In this document: one piece after another, positions 25,870 through 34,355 of the stretch | How positions within the stretch are numbered: position 1 is the stretch's first letter | How the letters are laid out: each line of letters opens with the position of its first letter | Position numbers and translations under genes: made by a program | DNA from: Bacillota bacterium | GTDB lineage: Bacteria > Bacillota > Clostridia > Oscillospirales > Acutalibacteraceae | Length of the DNA: 64,000 nucleotides | NCBI GenBank assembly: GCA_023458755.1 | Contig: JAEWYE010000008.1 | Span: 1 to 64,000 of the forward strand | Direction of reading: 5' to 3' | The notes under the pieces: model-generated | Told to the model about the DNA's origin: nothing | Databases searched by the model: none | What the model saw: only the letters and a program-made list of their open reading frames with translations

Positions 25870-26235
25870 TTAATATCCTTTTCCCCAGCGGTCGCCACTC
25901 TCGGCAGTGATACGAGAGTGGCAGGCTTTGCAAAGAGCCATAAGGTTCTCGGCATTGCTGCCACCGCCTTTGGAGAGTGGGAGAATGTGGTGCACCTCCT
26001 CAGCGGGCGTCAGCTTTCCTTGCTTTTGGCATTCCTCGCAGAGAGGATGTGCCTTGATGTAACGGTCACGGATTCGTTTCCAGCTACGGCCGTACCGTTT
26101 ATTTGACGCAGGGTCACGCTCGTACTGATTGTAGCGTTTGTCCATGACCTTCTGGTGCTCGGCACAGTATTGCTCACGCACGGCGAGCCGACCGCAGCCG
26201 GGGTAGGCGCAGGGTCGCTTTGGTTTGTATGGCAT
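25870..26235 (-). CDS. HNH endonuclease (121 aa)
   Basis: DNA nuclease that assists terminase-mediated packaging in cohesive-end phages. An N-terminal zinc-finger-like CAYPGCGRLAVREQYCAEH precedes the HNH core: CEECQKQGKLTPAEEVHHI with the catalytic His pair, PLSKGGGSNAENLMALCKACH with the Asn and zinc Cys residues. It immediately precedes the small terminase, the usual context. ATG at 26235 follows GGAGGTTAACC. A hairpin and promoter-like sequence lie upstream. Confidence 0.95.
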   Translation of the reverse strand: MPYKPKRPCAYPGCGRLAVREQYCAEHQKVMDKRYNQYERDPASNKRYGRSWKRIRDRYIKAHPLCEECQKQGKLTPAEEVHHILPLSKGGGSNAENLMALCKACHSRITAESGDRWGKGY

Positions 26236-26257
26236 TCGGTTAACCTCCTTCGGGGCA

Positions 26258-26293
26258 TAAAGAAAGCCCTGCGGGATTGCTCCCACAAGGCTC
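26258..26293 (-). terminator. Hairpin terminator/attenuator in the late-operon leader
   Basis: On the minus strand AGCC-TTGTGGGA, a 3-base loop and TCCCGCAGG-GCT pair into a GC-rich stem (arms 26281-26292 and 26265-26277) followed by TTTCTTT. It sits immediately downstream of the TATAAT at 26314-26319 and before the HNH gene, so transcripts from that promoter would meet it within about 15 bases. Confidence 0.6.
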
Positions 26294-26313
26294 ATCTTCA
26301 TTCTACTTTCCTG

Positions 26314-26342
26314 ATTATAATACTATCATAAGTGGCAGGTGT
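26314..26342 (-). promoter_or_regulatory. Candidate late promoter before HNH/terminase genes
   Basis: A perfect -10 (TATAAT, 26319-26314 on the minus strand) lies between the DUF1492 regulator gene and the packaging genes. The -35 region 17-18 bases upstream (ACACCT/GACACC) is poor, as expected for an activator-dependent promoter. This is the position where RinA/ArpU-type proteins act in related phages. Confidence 0.5.
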
Positions 26343-26345
26343 CTT

Positions 26346-26780
26346 TCAGTGTCTTTTCATGTCCACTTCCGGCGAAGCGGGAATGCTACATTCCTCCAGT
26401 GCCCAGTTGTGGAGCTTATGTGTGTACCGCAGGTCATAACCCATGTCCACAGCAATTTTCTCCCAAGATAGGAAACAGAGATAACGCTTTTCCAAAAGGG
26501 TCTGGTGTTCCGGGTTGGATACCGCTTTGATGACGCCCATTATTTCTTTCTTGAGATCAACCAGCTTATCGATGTCATGGTTGATTTCATTCTGCAGGTC
26601 AACAATTTTACAAATGGCGTCTGCGATGCGGGAGGTTGAACCGCTGGGATTGCGGGGCATACCGGTCAACACTGACGTACAGGTTGTTGCCAGCTCGTTC
26701 AGTGAATCAATTTGCTGGAGCTTTGACTTGATACGCATATCAAGATAGCGGGCTTGAGAAAGGTAGGTTTTAGTAGTCAT
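26346..26780 (-). CDS. DUF1492 / ArpU-RinA-like late transcription regulator (144 aa)
   Basis: The N-terminal MTTKTYLSQARYLDMRIK and a coiled-coil middle, followed by the region 4-like C-terminus (LLEKRYLCFLSWEKIAVDMGYDLRYTHKLHNWALE), match the DUF1492 group of phage proteins resembling sigma-70 region 4. Such proteins activate or antiterminate late genes in Gram-positive phages; that function here is inference. It is directly upstream of the candidate late promoter and packaging genes. It overlaps the preceding 65-aa gene by 11 bases. Confidence 0.82.
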   Translation of the reverse strand: MTTKTYLSQARYLDMRIKSKLQQIDSLNELATTCTSVLTGMPRNPSGSTSRIADAICKIVDLQNEINHDIDKLVDLKKEIMGVIKAVSNPEHQTLLEKRYLCFLSWEKIAVDMGYDLRYTHKLHNWALEECSIPASPEVDMKRH

Positions 26781-26967
26781 AGCATGCCTTCTCCTTTCTC
26801 AGCTTGGAGATCAGCAGTTCCGGGTCAAGGCCGGTCAACACACCGAACCAGCCGGAACGGAAGAAACGCTCAATGCTGGCAAGCTCACGCTCGTCGTCGT
26901 GAAGCCGGTAATCCTTCACGGCCTGCAGCACAATGGCGTTTGCAAGGTTCTCATAGGGGTTGTTCAT
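26770..26967 (-). CDS. Small phage protein (65 aa)
   Basis: Conserved-looking small helical protein (NPYENLANAIVLQAVKDYR, then ERELASIERFFRSGWFGVL). The segment 'IERFFRSGWF..LT..DP..LI' is common in small proteins encoded next to DUF1492 genes in clostridial phages. Its function is not known. The start at 26967 follows CGGAGGTACAGATT, and its end overlaps the DUF1492 gene, indicating co-translation. Confidence 0.75.
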   Translation of the reverse strand: MNNPYENLANAIVLQAVKDYRLHDDERELASIERFFRSGWFGVLTGLDPELLISKLRKEKACYDY

Positions 26968-27024
26968 AATCTGTACCTCCGATTTTTATTTCTCTCGGAT
27001 TGGCACGGATTGTCATAGATTTTC

Positions 27025-28389
27025 TCAGATGTGCAGGTCGGCTCTTACCGCCTCTATCAAAGCGGCCTGAGTGCTGTCCTTTTTCGACAGTACCCGCAGA
27101 ATCCGCTCGTCAATAGTTCCTTTGGCGACGATGTGCTGCACCACAACCGTTTCGGCACTCTGGCCCTGCCGCCACAGACGGGCGTTGGTCTGCTGATATA
27201 ATTCCAGTGACCAGGTCAGCCCAAACCAGACGATGCAGGAGCCGCCGCTTTGAAGGTTCAGCCCGTGACCGGCGGAGGCGGGGTGGATTAGTGCCACGGG
27301 CAGTTCACCGGTGTTCCACCTACGGATACTGTCGGCGCTGTCCAGCTTGGAGAACGGGATATGGAGTTTTTGTAGCCGTTCGGTGATCCGGGCAAGGTCA
27401 TGCTTAAACCAATAGGCCACAAGAAGCGGCTTGCCACCAGCAGCTTCGATGATATCCTCCAGTGCGTCCAGCTTTTGTTCATGGATAGTAAGGGTGCTGC
27501 CGTCGTCGGTATATATCGCGCCGTTTGCCATCTGGCATAGCTTCCCGGTGAGAGCAGCGGCGTTCGCAGCGGTGATGTCGCCATCTGGGAACTGCAGTAT
27601 GAGATCGTTTTTTAGATCATCATAACGTTGGCGCTCATCTTCGGAAAGGTGGACGGTGTATTCGCTGCTAATCAGCTCCGGCATTCTTAAAAGATCGGTT
27701 GACTTCATAGAGATGGTGATGTCGGAGATTTTGTCATATATCCGCTGTTCCGCTCCAGGTAGTGGCTTGTAGCTGAAGATGACCTGACCGTTGCGCTTGT
27801 CTGGCATGAAGTAGTCGAGCCGGTAATGGCTGATGAACCGTCCTAGACGAGCGCCCAAATCCAGCAGTCGGAACTCAGCCCATAAATCCATGAGGCCATT
27901 GCTGCTCGGCGTTCCGGTTAATCCTATGATGCGTTTTACCGTGGGGCGAACCTTCATCAGCGCTCGGAATCGCTTTGCTTGGTGGTTTTTGAAGGATGAC
28001 AGCTCGTCAACCACAATGGTGTCATAACTGAATGGCAGCTTGCTTTCCTCAATGAGCCATTGGACGTTTTCTCTGTTAATGATGTAAATGTCGGCGGGCT
28101 TTATCAGTGCCGCACGGCGCTCTGCTTCGGTGCCGACTGCCACGGAGCAGATGAGGTTCTGCAGGTGGTCCCACTTATCTGCTTCCGTTGGCCATGTGTC
28201 CCGTGCCACTCGCAGTGGTGCGATTACCAAAATGCGATGCGCCTCGAAGCTGTCAAACAGCAAGTCGTTCAGCGCCGTCAGCGTGATACTCGTCTTGCCA
28301 AGGCCCATATCCAACAGAATGGCGGCTATGGGGTGTTCCTCGATGTAGTCGATGGCGTATTTCTGGTAGTTATGTGGTTCGTATTTCAT
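27025..28389 (-). CDS. SNF2-type DEAD/DEAH helicase (454 aa)
   Basis: DNA-dependent ATPase of the SNF2/SF2 class, probably part of phage replication or repair. N-terminal core: ILLDMGLGKTSITLTAL (Walker A), DTIVVDELSSFKNH (a DEAH-box position reading DELS) and IIGLTGTPSSNGLMDLW. The C-terminal helicase domain includes LIHPASAGHGLNLQ and NARLWRQGQSAETVVV, the SNF2 motif V/VI region. ATG at 28389 follows GGAGGGATTCTTG and overlaps the VRR-NUC gene by 20 bases. Confidence 0.93.
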   Translation of the reverse strand: MKYEPHNYQKYAIDYIEEHPIAAILLDMGLGKTSITLTALNDLLFDSFEAHRILVIAPLRVARDTWPTEADKWDHLQNLICSVAVGTEAERRAALIKPADIYIINRENVQWLIEESKLPFSYDTIVVDELSSFKNHQAKRFRALMKVRPTVKRIIGLTGTPSSNGLMDLWAEFRLLDLGARLGRFISHYRLDYFMPDKRNGQVIFSYKPLPGAEQRIYDKISDITISMKSTDLLRMPELISSEYTVHLSEDERQRYDDLKNDLILQFPDGDITAANAAALTGKLCQMANGAIYTDDGSTLTIHEQKLDALEDIIEAAGGKPLLVAYWFKHDLARITERLQKLHIPFSKLDSADSIRRWNTGELPVALIHPASAGHGLNLQSGGSCIVWFGLTWSLELYQQTNARLWRQGQSAETVVVQHIVAKGTIDERILRVLSKKDSTQAALIEAVRADLHI

Positions 28390-28651
28390 CAAGAATCCCT
28401 CCAATCTGCCGCTCTTCATCCAATACATAGACTCTGAAACCCAGCCCTCGTAGTAATCTGTGTCTTGCTAGTTGCAGCGGTCTCGGCTTTTCACCGGGAG
28501 CCTTTGCTTCCACGAAAGCCATGTGGCCACCCGGTAAAAGCACGATGCGGTCGGGCATACCGTCAAAGCCAGGGCTTGTGAACTTCGGTGCGATACCGCC
28601 AACCGCTTTGACTTCCTGAACCAGTTTTTTCTCGATTGCTTTTTCTCTCAT
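28370..28651 (-). CDS. VRR-NUC domain nuclease (93 aa)
   Basis: Stand-alone VRR-NUC PD-(D/E)XK nuclease, likely a structure-selective (Holliday-junction-type) enzyme acting with the SNF2 helicase. Motifs: KKLVQEVKAVGGIAPKF, then GMPDRIVLLPGGHMAFVEAKA with D and E-x-K catalytic residues, and LQLARHRLLRGLGFRVYVL. The length matches phage versions. ATG at 28651 follows GGAGCGTGAGAAT; a longer frame starting at 28789 reads through an inverted repeat and is not favoured. Confidence 0.88.
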   Translation of the reverse strand: MREKAIEKKLVQEVKAVGGIAPKFTSPGFDGMPDRIVLLPGGHMAFVEAKAPGEKPRPLQLARHRLLRGLGFRVYVLDEERQIGGILDEIRTT

Positions 28652-28681
28652 ATTCTCACGCTCCATCAGGGATTTTAAGGA

Positions 28682-28780
28682 GGGGTAACCTCGGCGTAGG
28701 TCATTTCTAAAAATTTTCTTAGACTTATTTTTTAAGGTCTTAAGAGACTTTTTGTATATGACCTTTATTGAGGTTACCCC
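28682..28780. repeat. Long inverted repeat flanking an AT-rich core (origin candidate)
   Basis: GGGGTAACCTC (28682-28692) plus AGGTCAT (28698-28704) is mirrored by ATGACCT (28758-28764) and GAGGTTACCCC (28770-28780). The arms enclose about 53 bases of very AT-rich sequence with short A and T runs. It fills the gap between primase-helicase and VRR-NUC genes, next to replication enzymes, so a replication origin or structural control element is a reasonable inference. Confidence 0.6.
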
Positions 28781-28788
28781 ATGGTCCA

Positions 28789-31062
28789 TCAGTTCAGGAA
28801 ATCCTCAAAATCTCCGTCGTCGGTTTTTAGTCGCAGTCCTGTAAAGAACCGCTTGTTTTTGACCTTGATACGGCCATACCCAGCAGCCTCCAGTGCAGAA
28901 TAGAAATCAGTGGTACTGCGGATATACTCATTGGTGTCAATGCAGTAATTCCTATACGTCTGATAAAGCGCACTGGAACTTTCCCGGAAACTGGCACCAA
29001 GCTCACATTTATCCTCAAGGAAATGGCCAAACCAGTCGTTCTGCGCCCGGTACTCCGCAATGGCTTTCTGCACACATTCCGGTACCGGAATTTTATAATC
29101 CAACGCAATGACTTTTTTGGCACCATCAATAATCCACGCGAGAATACTTTCACCGGCGTTCTGATAAAGGTACTCGCCGTAGTTCTTGATATCGCTGCTG
29201 CCTTCAATCTTGGCATCAAATGGAATGACAATCAGCCTGCGCCAGATACCGTCATCAGAGGCACTGACCTTCGGCAGGTGGTTGGTATAGAGGACCAGCG
29301 TGTGACAGGGTGTGAAGCTGAATGGGTCCTTGTACTTTTTCTCGGCAAAAACATCATCTGTGGAGCAAAGCTGCTTGACAGTAGAATCATTAAGCCTTGC
29401 GCCTTCCTGCATTTCAGCCGCAATGAGTAGTCGCTTGCCCTTGACCTCGGCCATTTCTGGCTTAATATTGCGGCGGCATCCGACCGTCAGCGTATCGGCG
29501 GAGATATTGCCGCTATAGAGACCGAGCACGCGGGAAACGGCGTTCCAGAACGTGGACTTGCCGTTGCGCCCGCCGCCATAGGCAATAATCAGAGCTTCCA
29601 CATAAACCTTACCGATAGCAGCGAGACCGCAAATCATCTGCACATAGTCAATTAGCTCCTGATTACCACAGAAGATGAGATTCAGGCTGTCCAGCCAGAG
29701 TTGTTTGCCTTTATCGCTGGGTGAGACCGAGGTCATTTTGGTGATAAAATCCTCCGGCGAATGTTCTCTGGCTCCGGCCATGCCTTTTCTCAAATCGTAA
29801 GTAGCAGCAGGCGTGCACAGTAGAAAGCAGTCGGCATCAAGGTCACGCGGTGAGATCTCCAGCATGGGATGAGACTCCTTCAGCGTTGCGGTGATATTTT
29901 TGGAATCCCGGCGGCGAATGGCGAAGGACTGATATGCTTTAGCTGCAAGAAAATCCCGATATGCTTCGAGCTGCGCGTCGTTCATAAGAGACTCAGCCTT
30001 TGCCTTGGAGGTGTTCTCGACGATTTCCTGACCGCCGTTTTCCGTCAGTAGTTTCATCGCCGATTGCAGGTATTTCGTGGCTTCCGTGAGCTGGCGACGG
30101 GTCAGCTCATGGGCGACGGCCTGTGCGCCGGGCTCACTTTCCTGCCAATAGTGCTCGTTATAGCGGATGAAGTGCGTAGCCGGAGAGTAGCGCAATTCAC
30201 CGGAGAAGTATTTTGCCAGCACTTCTGCCTGTCCGACGTCCGAGTAATCGCCGGGTTTATATGACGCTGGGTCGTTATATACATCTGGTGACACATATCC
30301 ATCCTGCTGTTGAACCTTTGCAAAGAAGCGCTGGGCGCTGTGCCAGATGGTAAAGAGTTCCTGCTCCCCAAGCGGCGGAGAGCATTTTGCGGCTTCTTCC
30401 AAAAAGCACTGGTAAGCGGCGTCACCATCACCATACTTTTTAATGACGCGACCGGCGAAGCGGGACATGGTGGCGTTACGGCTTCCTTCTGGAATGACCT
30501 GATTGGCACGAAGACCACTGGTCATATCCACATCGAAATCATCGCCTTCCAAAAATTCGCTTAAGTTCATGCTGCCTTCGTAAATCTCCACCTCCGGCGA
30601 ATTGGTACCGAAGAAAAAACGAGCAGCATCCAGTGCCTTGGTGTCGAAATACGGGAATATGGCGTTGGCCAGCTTCTTCATGTCGCTGTAGCAAGTTGCG
30701 TCTGCTATGTGGTCGATGGGAAAAAGAACATGGAACTTCGGCCGAGCGGGTTTACCGTTCTTTTCACGCATATTGGACCGGCTGTAGTGAACGGCAAAGG
30801 TCACGCCGGGAAATGCCTCTATAACATCGGCTGGCAGCATCCAATCTTCAGGGTTTTCCGAGTGGTCGTTATCACAATCAACCGGCAGGCAGTCGCTGCC
30901 TATGAAGTTCTCGCCGTTTCGATAGTTGTTTTTGTACTCTGCGCACACATAGTCTCGACCGACCGCAGCGGCCAGTGATGCTGAATCGGTAATTTCCACC
31001 TTGTGAGGATAAGAGCAATTGCCGGGGTTGCCGATAAAATCAGAATGATAAATGGTGAACAT
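28789..31062 (-). CDS. Phage primase-helicase, P4/D5 family (757 aa)
   Basis: Replicative primase fused to an SF3-type helicase. The N-terminal half contains the archaeo-eukaryotic-type primase region (VDCDNDHSENPEDW, ARPKFHVLFPI, LDAARFFFGTN). A D5_N region follows, then the SF3 ATPase: YGGGRNGKSTFWNAVSR (Walker A, about residues 490-505), LIAAEMQEGARLND and HTLVLYTNHLPKV. The C-terminus is a winged-helix-like tail. ATG at 31062 follows GGAGGTGCAGGTTTG and shares a base with the upstream gene's stop. Confidence 0.94.
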   Translation of the reverse strand: MFTIYHSDFIGNPGNCSYPHKVEITDSASLAAAVGRDYVCAEYKNNYRNGENFIGSDCLPVDCDNDHSENPEDWMLPADVIEAFPGVTFAVHYSRSNMREKNGKPARPKFHVLFPIDHIADATCYSDMKKLANAIFPYFDTKALDAARFFFGTNSPEVEIYEGSMNLSEFLEGDDFDVDMTSGLRANQVIPEGSRNATMSRFAGRVIKKYGDGDAAYQCFLEEAAKCSPPLGEQELFTIWHSAQRFFAKVQQQDGYVSPDVYNDPASYKPGDYSDVGQAEVLAKYFSGELRYSPATHFIRYNEHYWQESEPGAQAVAHELTRRQLTEATKYLQSAMKLLTENGGQEIVENTSKAKAESLMNDAQLEAYRDFLAAKAYQSFAIRRRDSKNITATLKESHPMLEISPRDLDADCFLLCTPAATYDLRKGMAGAREHSPEDFITKMTSVSPSDKGKQLWLDSLNLIFCGNQELIDYVQMICGLAAIGKVYVEALIIAYGGGRNGKSTFWNAVSRVLGLYSGNISADTLTVGCRRNIKPEMAEVKGKRLLIAAEMQEGARLNDSTVKQLCSTDDVFAEKKYKDPFSFTPCHTLVLYTNHLPKVSASDDGIWRRLIVIPFDAKIEGSSDIKNYGEYLYQNAGESILAWIIDGAKKVIALDYKIPVPECVQKAIAEYRAQNDWFGHFLEDKCELGASFRESSSALYQTYRNYCIDTNEYIRSTTDFYSALEAAGYGRIKVKNKRFFTGLRLKTDDGDFEDFLN

Positions 31063-31484
31063 CAAACCTGCACCTCCTTGCAGTTTTCGGTAAAGTAGCG
31101 CAAACGGTAGTTCTTCCACTTGGCCCTTTTAATTTCAGCCTCCATACCGGCTGAGATAATGCTGCCGAACACCCATACCTCTGAGCATTTGCTCATCAGG
31201 GCGTTCCCGAAGAACAACCCAAGCTGGCGCTCGGCGGGATTATCATCGTTTAGAAACTGTGGGAACAGCAGGTGCGGTGCGACGGGAATGTAGCCATTGT
31301 CCACGGCATATCGGCTGTAGCCCTGCGCGGCCTTCACGTTACCTTCCACATCTCCTGAAAATGGAGAGCAAATATATATGATAGGCCGGAATGCTCGAAG
31401 CGCCCGTTCCTCTTTTTCAATAATGGATATTGCTTCATAGGCAGTTGGGTCGTAATAGCCCTCACTGTTGTATTTGTCTATACT
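31062..31484 (-). CDS. DUF4406 family protein (140 aa)
   Basis: Nucleoside 2-deoxyribosyltransferase-like fold: IIYICSPFSGDVEGNVKAA near residues 36-55, VAPHLLFPQFLNDD, and a C-terminal GSIISAGMEAEIKRAKW, the DUF4406 motif set. It could act on nucleotides or be a regulatory homolog; no direct evidence. The 3' end overlaps the primase start by one base. ATG 31484 follows AAAGGAGTGTTCCTA, and a copy of the 40-bp intergenic motif lies just upstream. Confidence 0.85.
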   Translation of the reverse strand, partial: SIDKYNSEGYYDPTAYEAISIIEKEERALRAFRPIIYICSPFSGDVEGNVKAAQGYSRYAVDNGYIPVAPHLLFPQFLNDDNPAERQLGLFFGNALMSKCSEVWVFGSIISAGMEAEIKRAKWKNYRLRYFTENCKEVQV

Positions 31485-31521
31485 CATTAGGAACACTCCT
31501 TTCACGGCGGACTTTTTGCCC

Positions 31522-31562
31522 ACCTCTAAATCTCACTGGAACAAAAAGCCCACTTTGGACGA
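31522..31562 (-). repeat. Copy 2 of a 40-bp phage intergenic motif
   Basis: Minus-strand TTTCGTCCAAA followed by GTGGGCTTTTTG and TTCCAGTGAGATTTAGAG. GTCCAAAGTGGGC can form a short hairpin. It is located between the DNA polymerase stop and the DUF4406 start, about 40 bases before the latter. It is nearest in sequence to copy 3 at 35983-36025. Confidence 0.6.
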
Positions 31563-31568
31563 AACCCT

Positions 31569-33509
31569 TTAATCTTTTTTATAAAAATCTGTCTCGTAGC
31601 CATCGGCACGGAGTAGCAGCCCTTTCGCCCATGGCGGCGTCCGACCCATCTGTTGGCAGACAGCTTCCAGCGACATGTGCGTATCGGCTTCGATTACAAT
31701 TTCGTCGTGGATATGCATGACAATGGAACAGCACCGGAGTGTCTGCATGGCGTAGCAGAGTATGTCGCGGGCCGTGGCCTGAACGATGTTTTCCACGAAC
31801 TTTGGCCCATAAGAATCCAGCCGCTCCCACTTTTTTGTGCCGCCGACGCCTTCGTAAGTAATGCAACTGCCGCCGAACTTGTTTTCGCCGATGCGCGGCT
31901 TTACATAGGCAAGCTGCCTACCAGACGGAAGTGTGATAAACAGCATCCCGCTCCGGCAGGTAAAAACGATGCCGTGGGTTTCATTGGTATGCTTGTGACG
32001 AACTGCCTCCATCGCGGCGCGGTCAACGTCCCACCAGAATTTCACGATGCGCGGATTGGACTGCCGCCATGCGTCAACGAGCGGAGGAAGCTCATCTTCA
32101 GCAAGCCCCATTTCAAGAGCACCCATTGCCTTGAGCGCACCAACTGAGCCGCCATAACCGAGGGCAAGTTCGGCGATTTTGCCTTTCTGGCGCAGATGGC
32201 CATTGACACCATGCTTCTCAACCGGCACCTTGAACATCTGACTGGCTGAGGCGCAGTAGATGTCGCCGCCTTTGGCAAACACGTCCTGCCGCCACTGTTC
32301 ACCGGCGAGCCATGCGATCACTCGGGCTTCGATGGCGCTGAAGTCGGAAACGATGAACTTCGCATCGGTTCTTGGAACAAATGCTGTGCGGATCAGCTGG
32401 GACAGCGTGTCCGGCACATCCTCATAGAGCATTTCCAGCGCATCAAAGTCGCCGCAGCGAACAAGGGCGCGAGCTTCAGCTAAATCCTCCAAATGGTTCT
32501 GTGGCAGGTTTTGCATCTGTATAAGCCTGCCTGCCCAGCGTCCTGTGCGATTGGCTCCATAAAACTGAAACATCCCACGGGCGCGACTATCGGAGCAGAC
32601 TGCGTTTTGCATTGCCTGATACTTTCGTACCGATGACTTGGCAAGTTGCTGCCGTAGGGATAGAACATTAGCAAGATCCGGTGGTGCAGTTTTGAGTAAC
32701 TCGACAACAGCTTTTTTACCGAGTGTATCGGTTTCCATGCCGTTGTCAGCAAGCCACTGTTTCATTTGCTGAACCGAATTTGGGTTATCTAGCTCGGTCA
32801 GCGATTTCATGGCAGTGGTGAGCTCAGAACGGGAGCGACCGTCCATAGCAATGGCCTCCTGCACCAGTGTCATATCAAGAGCCACACCTCGGTCGTTTAT
32901 CTCTTGGTCAAGGCGATATTCATCCCAAACGGAGTCGGGTACCGGAAATTTGGCAAGCTTTTCTTGAATAGACATCTCCGTTTCAACATCGCGGGCGTTA
33001 TATTTTTTGAACGCCGACCACTTGTCCGGCGCGTGGTACGGGTAATTTCGGGAGCGCTGGCCGTTGGATTTCGTCGGAGCACAAGGCTGGCAGAAGTATT
33101 TAATGAGGTCTTTGCCCTCGGTGAGCTTCTGCTTATCCAGCTTAAGCACCGATCCGACGCCTTCCAGTGAAAGCGGCAGTCCCATTGTCGCAGCCCATAC
33201 CATCGAGCACTTCCATGAAACAGGGTCGAGATACTCGCCGGTCGGCAGTCCAAGAAAGCGAGACAGGCAGACCCGTTCGAAGTTGGCATTGAAGGCCCAC
33301 TTTGTTACAGCTTCGTTGGTAAGCGCCGTCGTGATTTCAGGCGGGAGCATTTCACCGCAGGCAAGGTCAACGACCTGAACAGAGCCACCATCTACGGAAT
33401 AGCCGAACAAAATAATCTCAAAATCCGGTGACTCGACATAGCGGTAAACACCTGATTTTGCGAGGTTGACACTGCTATAGGTTTCAATATCTATACTGAG
33501 TGTTTTCAT
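31569..33509 (-). CDS. Phage DNA polymerase, family A (646 aa)
   Basis: Replicative DNA polymerase. The N-terminal 3'-5' exonuclease domain starts MKTLSIDIETYSS (exonuclease motif I, D-x-E) with YNARDVETEM as motif III. The polymerase domain has GMFQFYGANRTGRWAGRLIQMQNLPQ (motif 1 region, Arg-rich), FIVSDFSAIEARVIAWLAG (motif A), KIAELALGYGGSVGAL (motif B) and VMHIHDEIVIE (motif C, HDE). No 5' nuclease domain, as usual for phage enzymes. ATG at 33509 follows AAGGA; TTG six bases upstream is possible. Confidence 0.96.
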   Translation of the reverse strand: MKTLSIDIETYSSVNLAKSGVYRYVESPDFEIILFGYSVDGGSVQVVDLACGEMLPPEITTALTNEAVTKWAFNANFERVCLSRFLGLPTGEYLDPVSWKCSMVWAATMGLPLSLEGVGSVLKLDKQKLTEGKDLIKYFCQPCAPTKSNGQRSRNYPYHAPDKWSAFKKYNARDVETEMSIQEKLAKFPVPDSVWDEYRLDQEINDRGVALDMTLVQEAIAMDGRSRSELTTAMKSLTELDNPNSVQQMKQWLADNGMETDTLGKKAVVELLKTAPPDLANVLSLRQQLAKSSVRKYQAMQNAVCSDSRARGMFQFYGANRTGRWAGRLIQMQNLPQNHLEDLAEARALVRCGDFDALEMLYEDVPDTLSQLIRTAFVPRTDAKFIVSDFSAIEARVIAWLAGEQWRQDVFAKGGDIYCASASQMFKVPVEKHGVNGHLRQKGKIAELALGYGGSVGALKAMGALEMGLAEDELPPLVDAWRQSNPRIVKFWWDVDRAAMEAVRHKHTNETHGIVFTCRSGMLFITLPSGRQLAYVKPRIGENKFGGSCITYEGVGGTKKWERLDSYGPKFVENIVQATARDILCYAMQTLRCCSIVMHIHDEIVIEADTHMSLEAVCQQMGRTPPWAKGLLLRADGYETDFYKKD

Positions 33510-33534
33510 AATCAACCATCCTTTATTAAGAAGA

Positions 33535-33561
33535 GGGCGGCAAAGAATGTCTCTGCCGCCC
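33535..33561 (-). terminator. Intergenic GC-rich hairpin before the polymerase gene
   Basis: Perfect inverted repeat GGGCGGCA / TGCCGCCC (33535-33542 and 33554-33561) between the small membrane protein gene and the polymerase. The T-tract after it on the minus strand is weak (CTCTTCTT), so it may be a partial terminator, attenuator or mRNA-stability element rather than a full stop. Confidence 0.4.
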
Positions 33562-33573
33562 TAATAGATACTG

Positions 33574-33759
33574 TTACTTGCTGATTTCCTTCATGCGCAG
33601 CTCATGGTATTCCTTATCACGGATGGCCTGTGCTTTTTCGCGCTTCTCACGCTTGCGGTCATACACTGCACTCTGAATCGCATTGATCAGGAATACAATG
33701 CTGAAGCAGAGCCAGATGGCAATAAGGACGGTCAACAAGATGGTTTGTAAGGTTGTCAT
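33574..33759 (-). CDS. Small single-span membrane protein (61 aa)
   Basis: One transmembrane helix (LLTVLIAIWLCFSIVFLINA, residues 9-28) followed by a strongly charged cytoplasmic tail (DRKREKREKAQAIRDKEY). No known family recognised. It sits in the replication module between DUF2815 and polymerase genes. GAAAGGGTG precedes its ATG. Possible roles such as superinfection exclusion or membrane anchoring of replication are speculative. Confidence 0.7.
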   Translation of the reverse strand: MTTLQTILLTVLIAIWLCFSIVFLINAIQSAVYDRKREKREKAQAIRDKEYHELRMKEISK

Positions 33760-33779
33760 AGCTTTTCACCCTTTCTTTC

Positions 33780-34355
33780 TCAGTTCAGAAAATCGTCGTC
33801 ATCGTCGGTTGTGAAATCGGACTCAGCACTGGTCTTGCCGCCGAGAGGCTCGCCATCGCGTACCTTCTGCAAGTTGTTCAAGCCACATGCGATACCCTTG
33901 TTTCCATTGCTATTGAAGGCATAGAAGCTGATGCTTGCCCTGCCGTACACGCCGGAGTAAACCTCGGAGCGGGTCAGAATGGGATTGCGGTCAGCATCGA
34001 CAATACCGGGAGCAGTGGCAGAGTTTGCGTTGATGAAGTAAGCGTTGGCATAAGCAGGATCGTCAGGACGCTCAGAATCTCCGTCCCTGAGAGGAATTTT
34101 GAGTGCTGCCATCGGAGGCACAGACTTGCCGTTGCCCTTCAGTTTAGACTCGCCGTCGTGGTAGGCTGCTTCAATAGCGGCCTTGATTTTGGCGACGGTC
34201 TTGGTGTCAGACTTAGGAACGATAAGGCTGACAGAGAACTTTGGCGTACCGCCGTTGATACTCTTGGCCTCCCATACGTTTGCATAGCTCCAGCGGGTGT
34301 CGGGGCCGGTAATAACCTTCATGGGGTTGTTTACTTTGTTTGTGTTGTTATTCAT
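33780..34355 (-). CDS. DUF2815 single-stranded DNA-binding-like protein (191 aa)
   Basis: The DUF2815 family is related to T7-type single-strand DNA-binding proteins and is found in phage replication modules. Features: VNNPMKVITGPDTRWSYANV at the N-terminus, KFSVSLIVPKSDTKTVAKI, a central GVYGRASISFYAFN, and an acidic tail ending DDDDDFLN like many SSB proteins. Start at 34355 follows GGAGGAAAACGATT and overlaps the DUF2800 gene by 8 bases. Confidence 0.88.
   Translation of the reverse strand: MNNNTNKVNNPMKVITGPDTRWSYANVWEAKSINGGTPKFSVSLIVPKSDTKTVAKIKAAIEAAYHDGESKLKGNGKSVPPMAALKIPLRDGDSERPDDPAYANAYFINANSATAPGIVDADRNPILTRSEVYSGVYGRASISFYAFNSNGNKGIACGLNNLQKVRDGEPLGGKTSAESDFTTDDDDDFLN

Noticed and set aside
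28652..28789. N-terminal extension of the VRR-NUC protein from 28789
   Set aside because: It would read through the inverted repeat and has no ribosome site; ATG 28651 has a good one and gives the normal family length.
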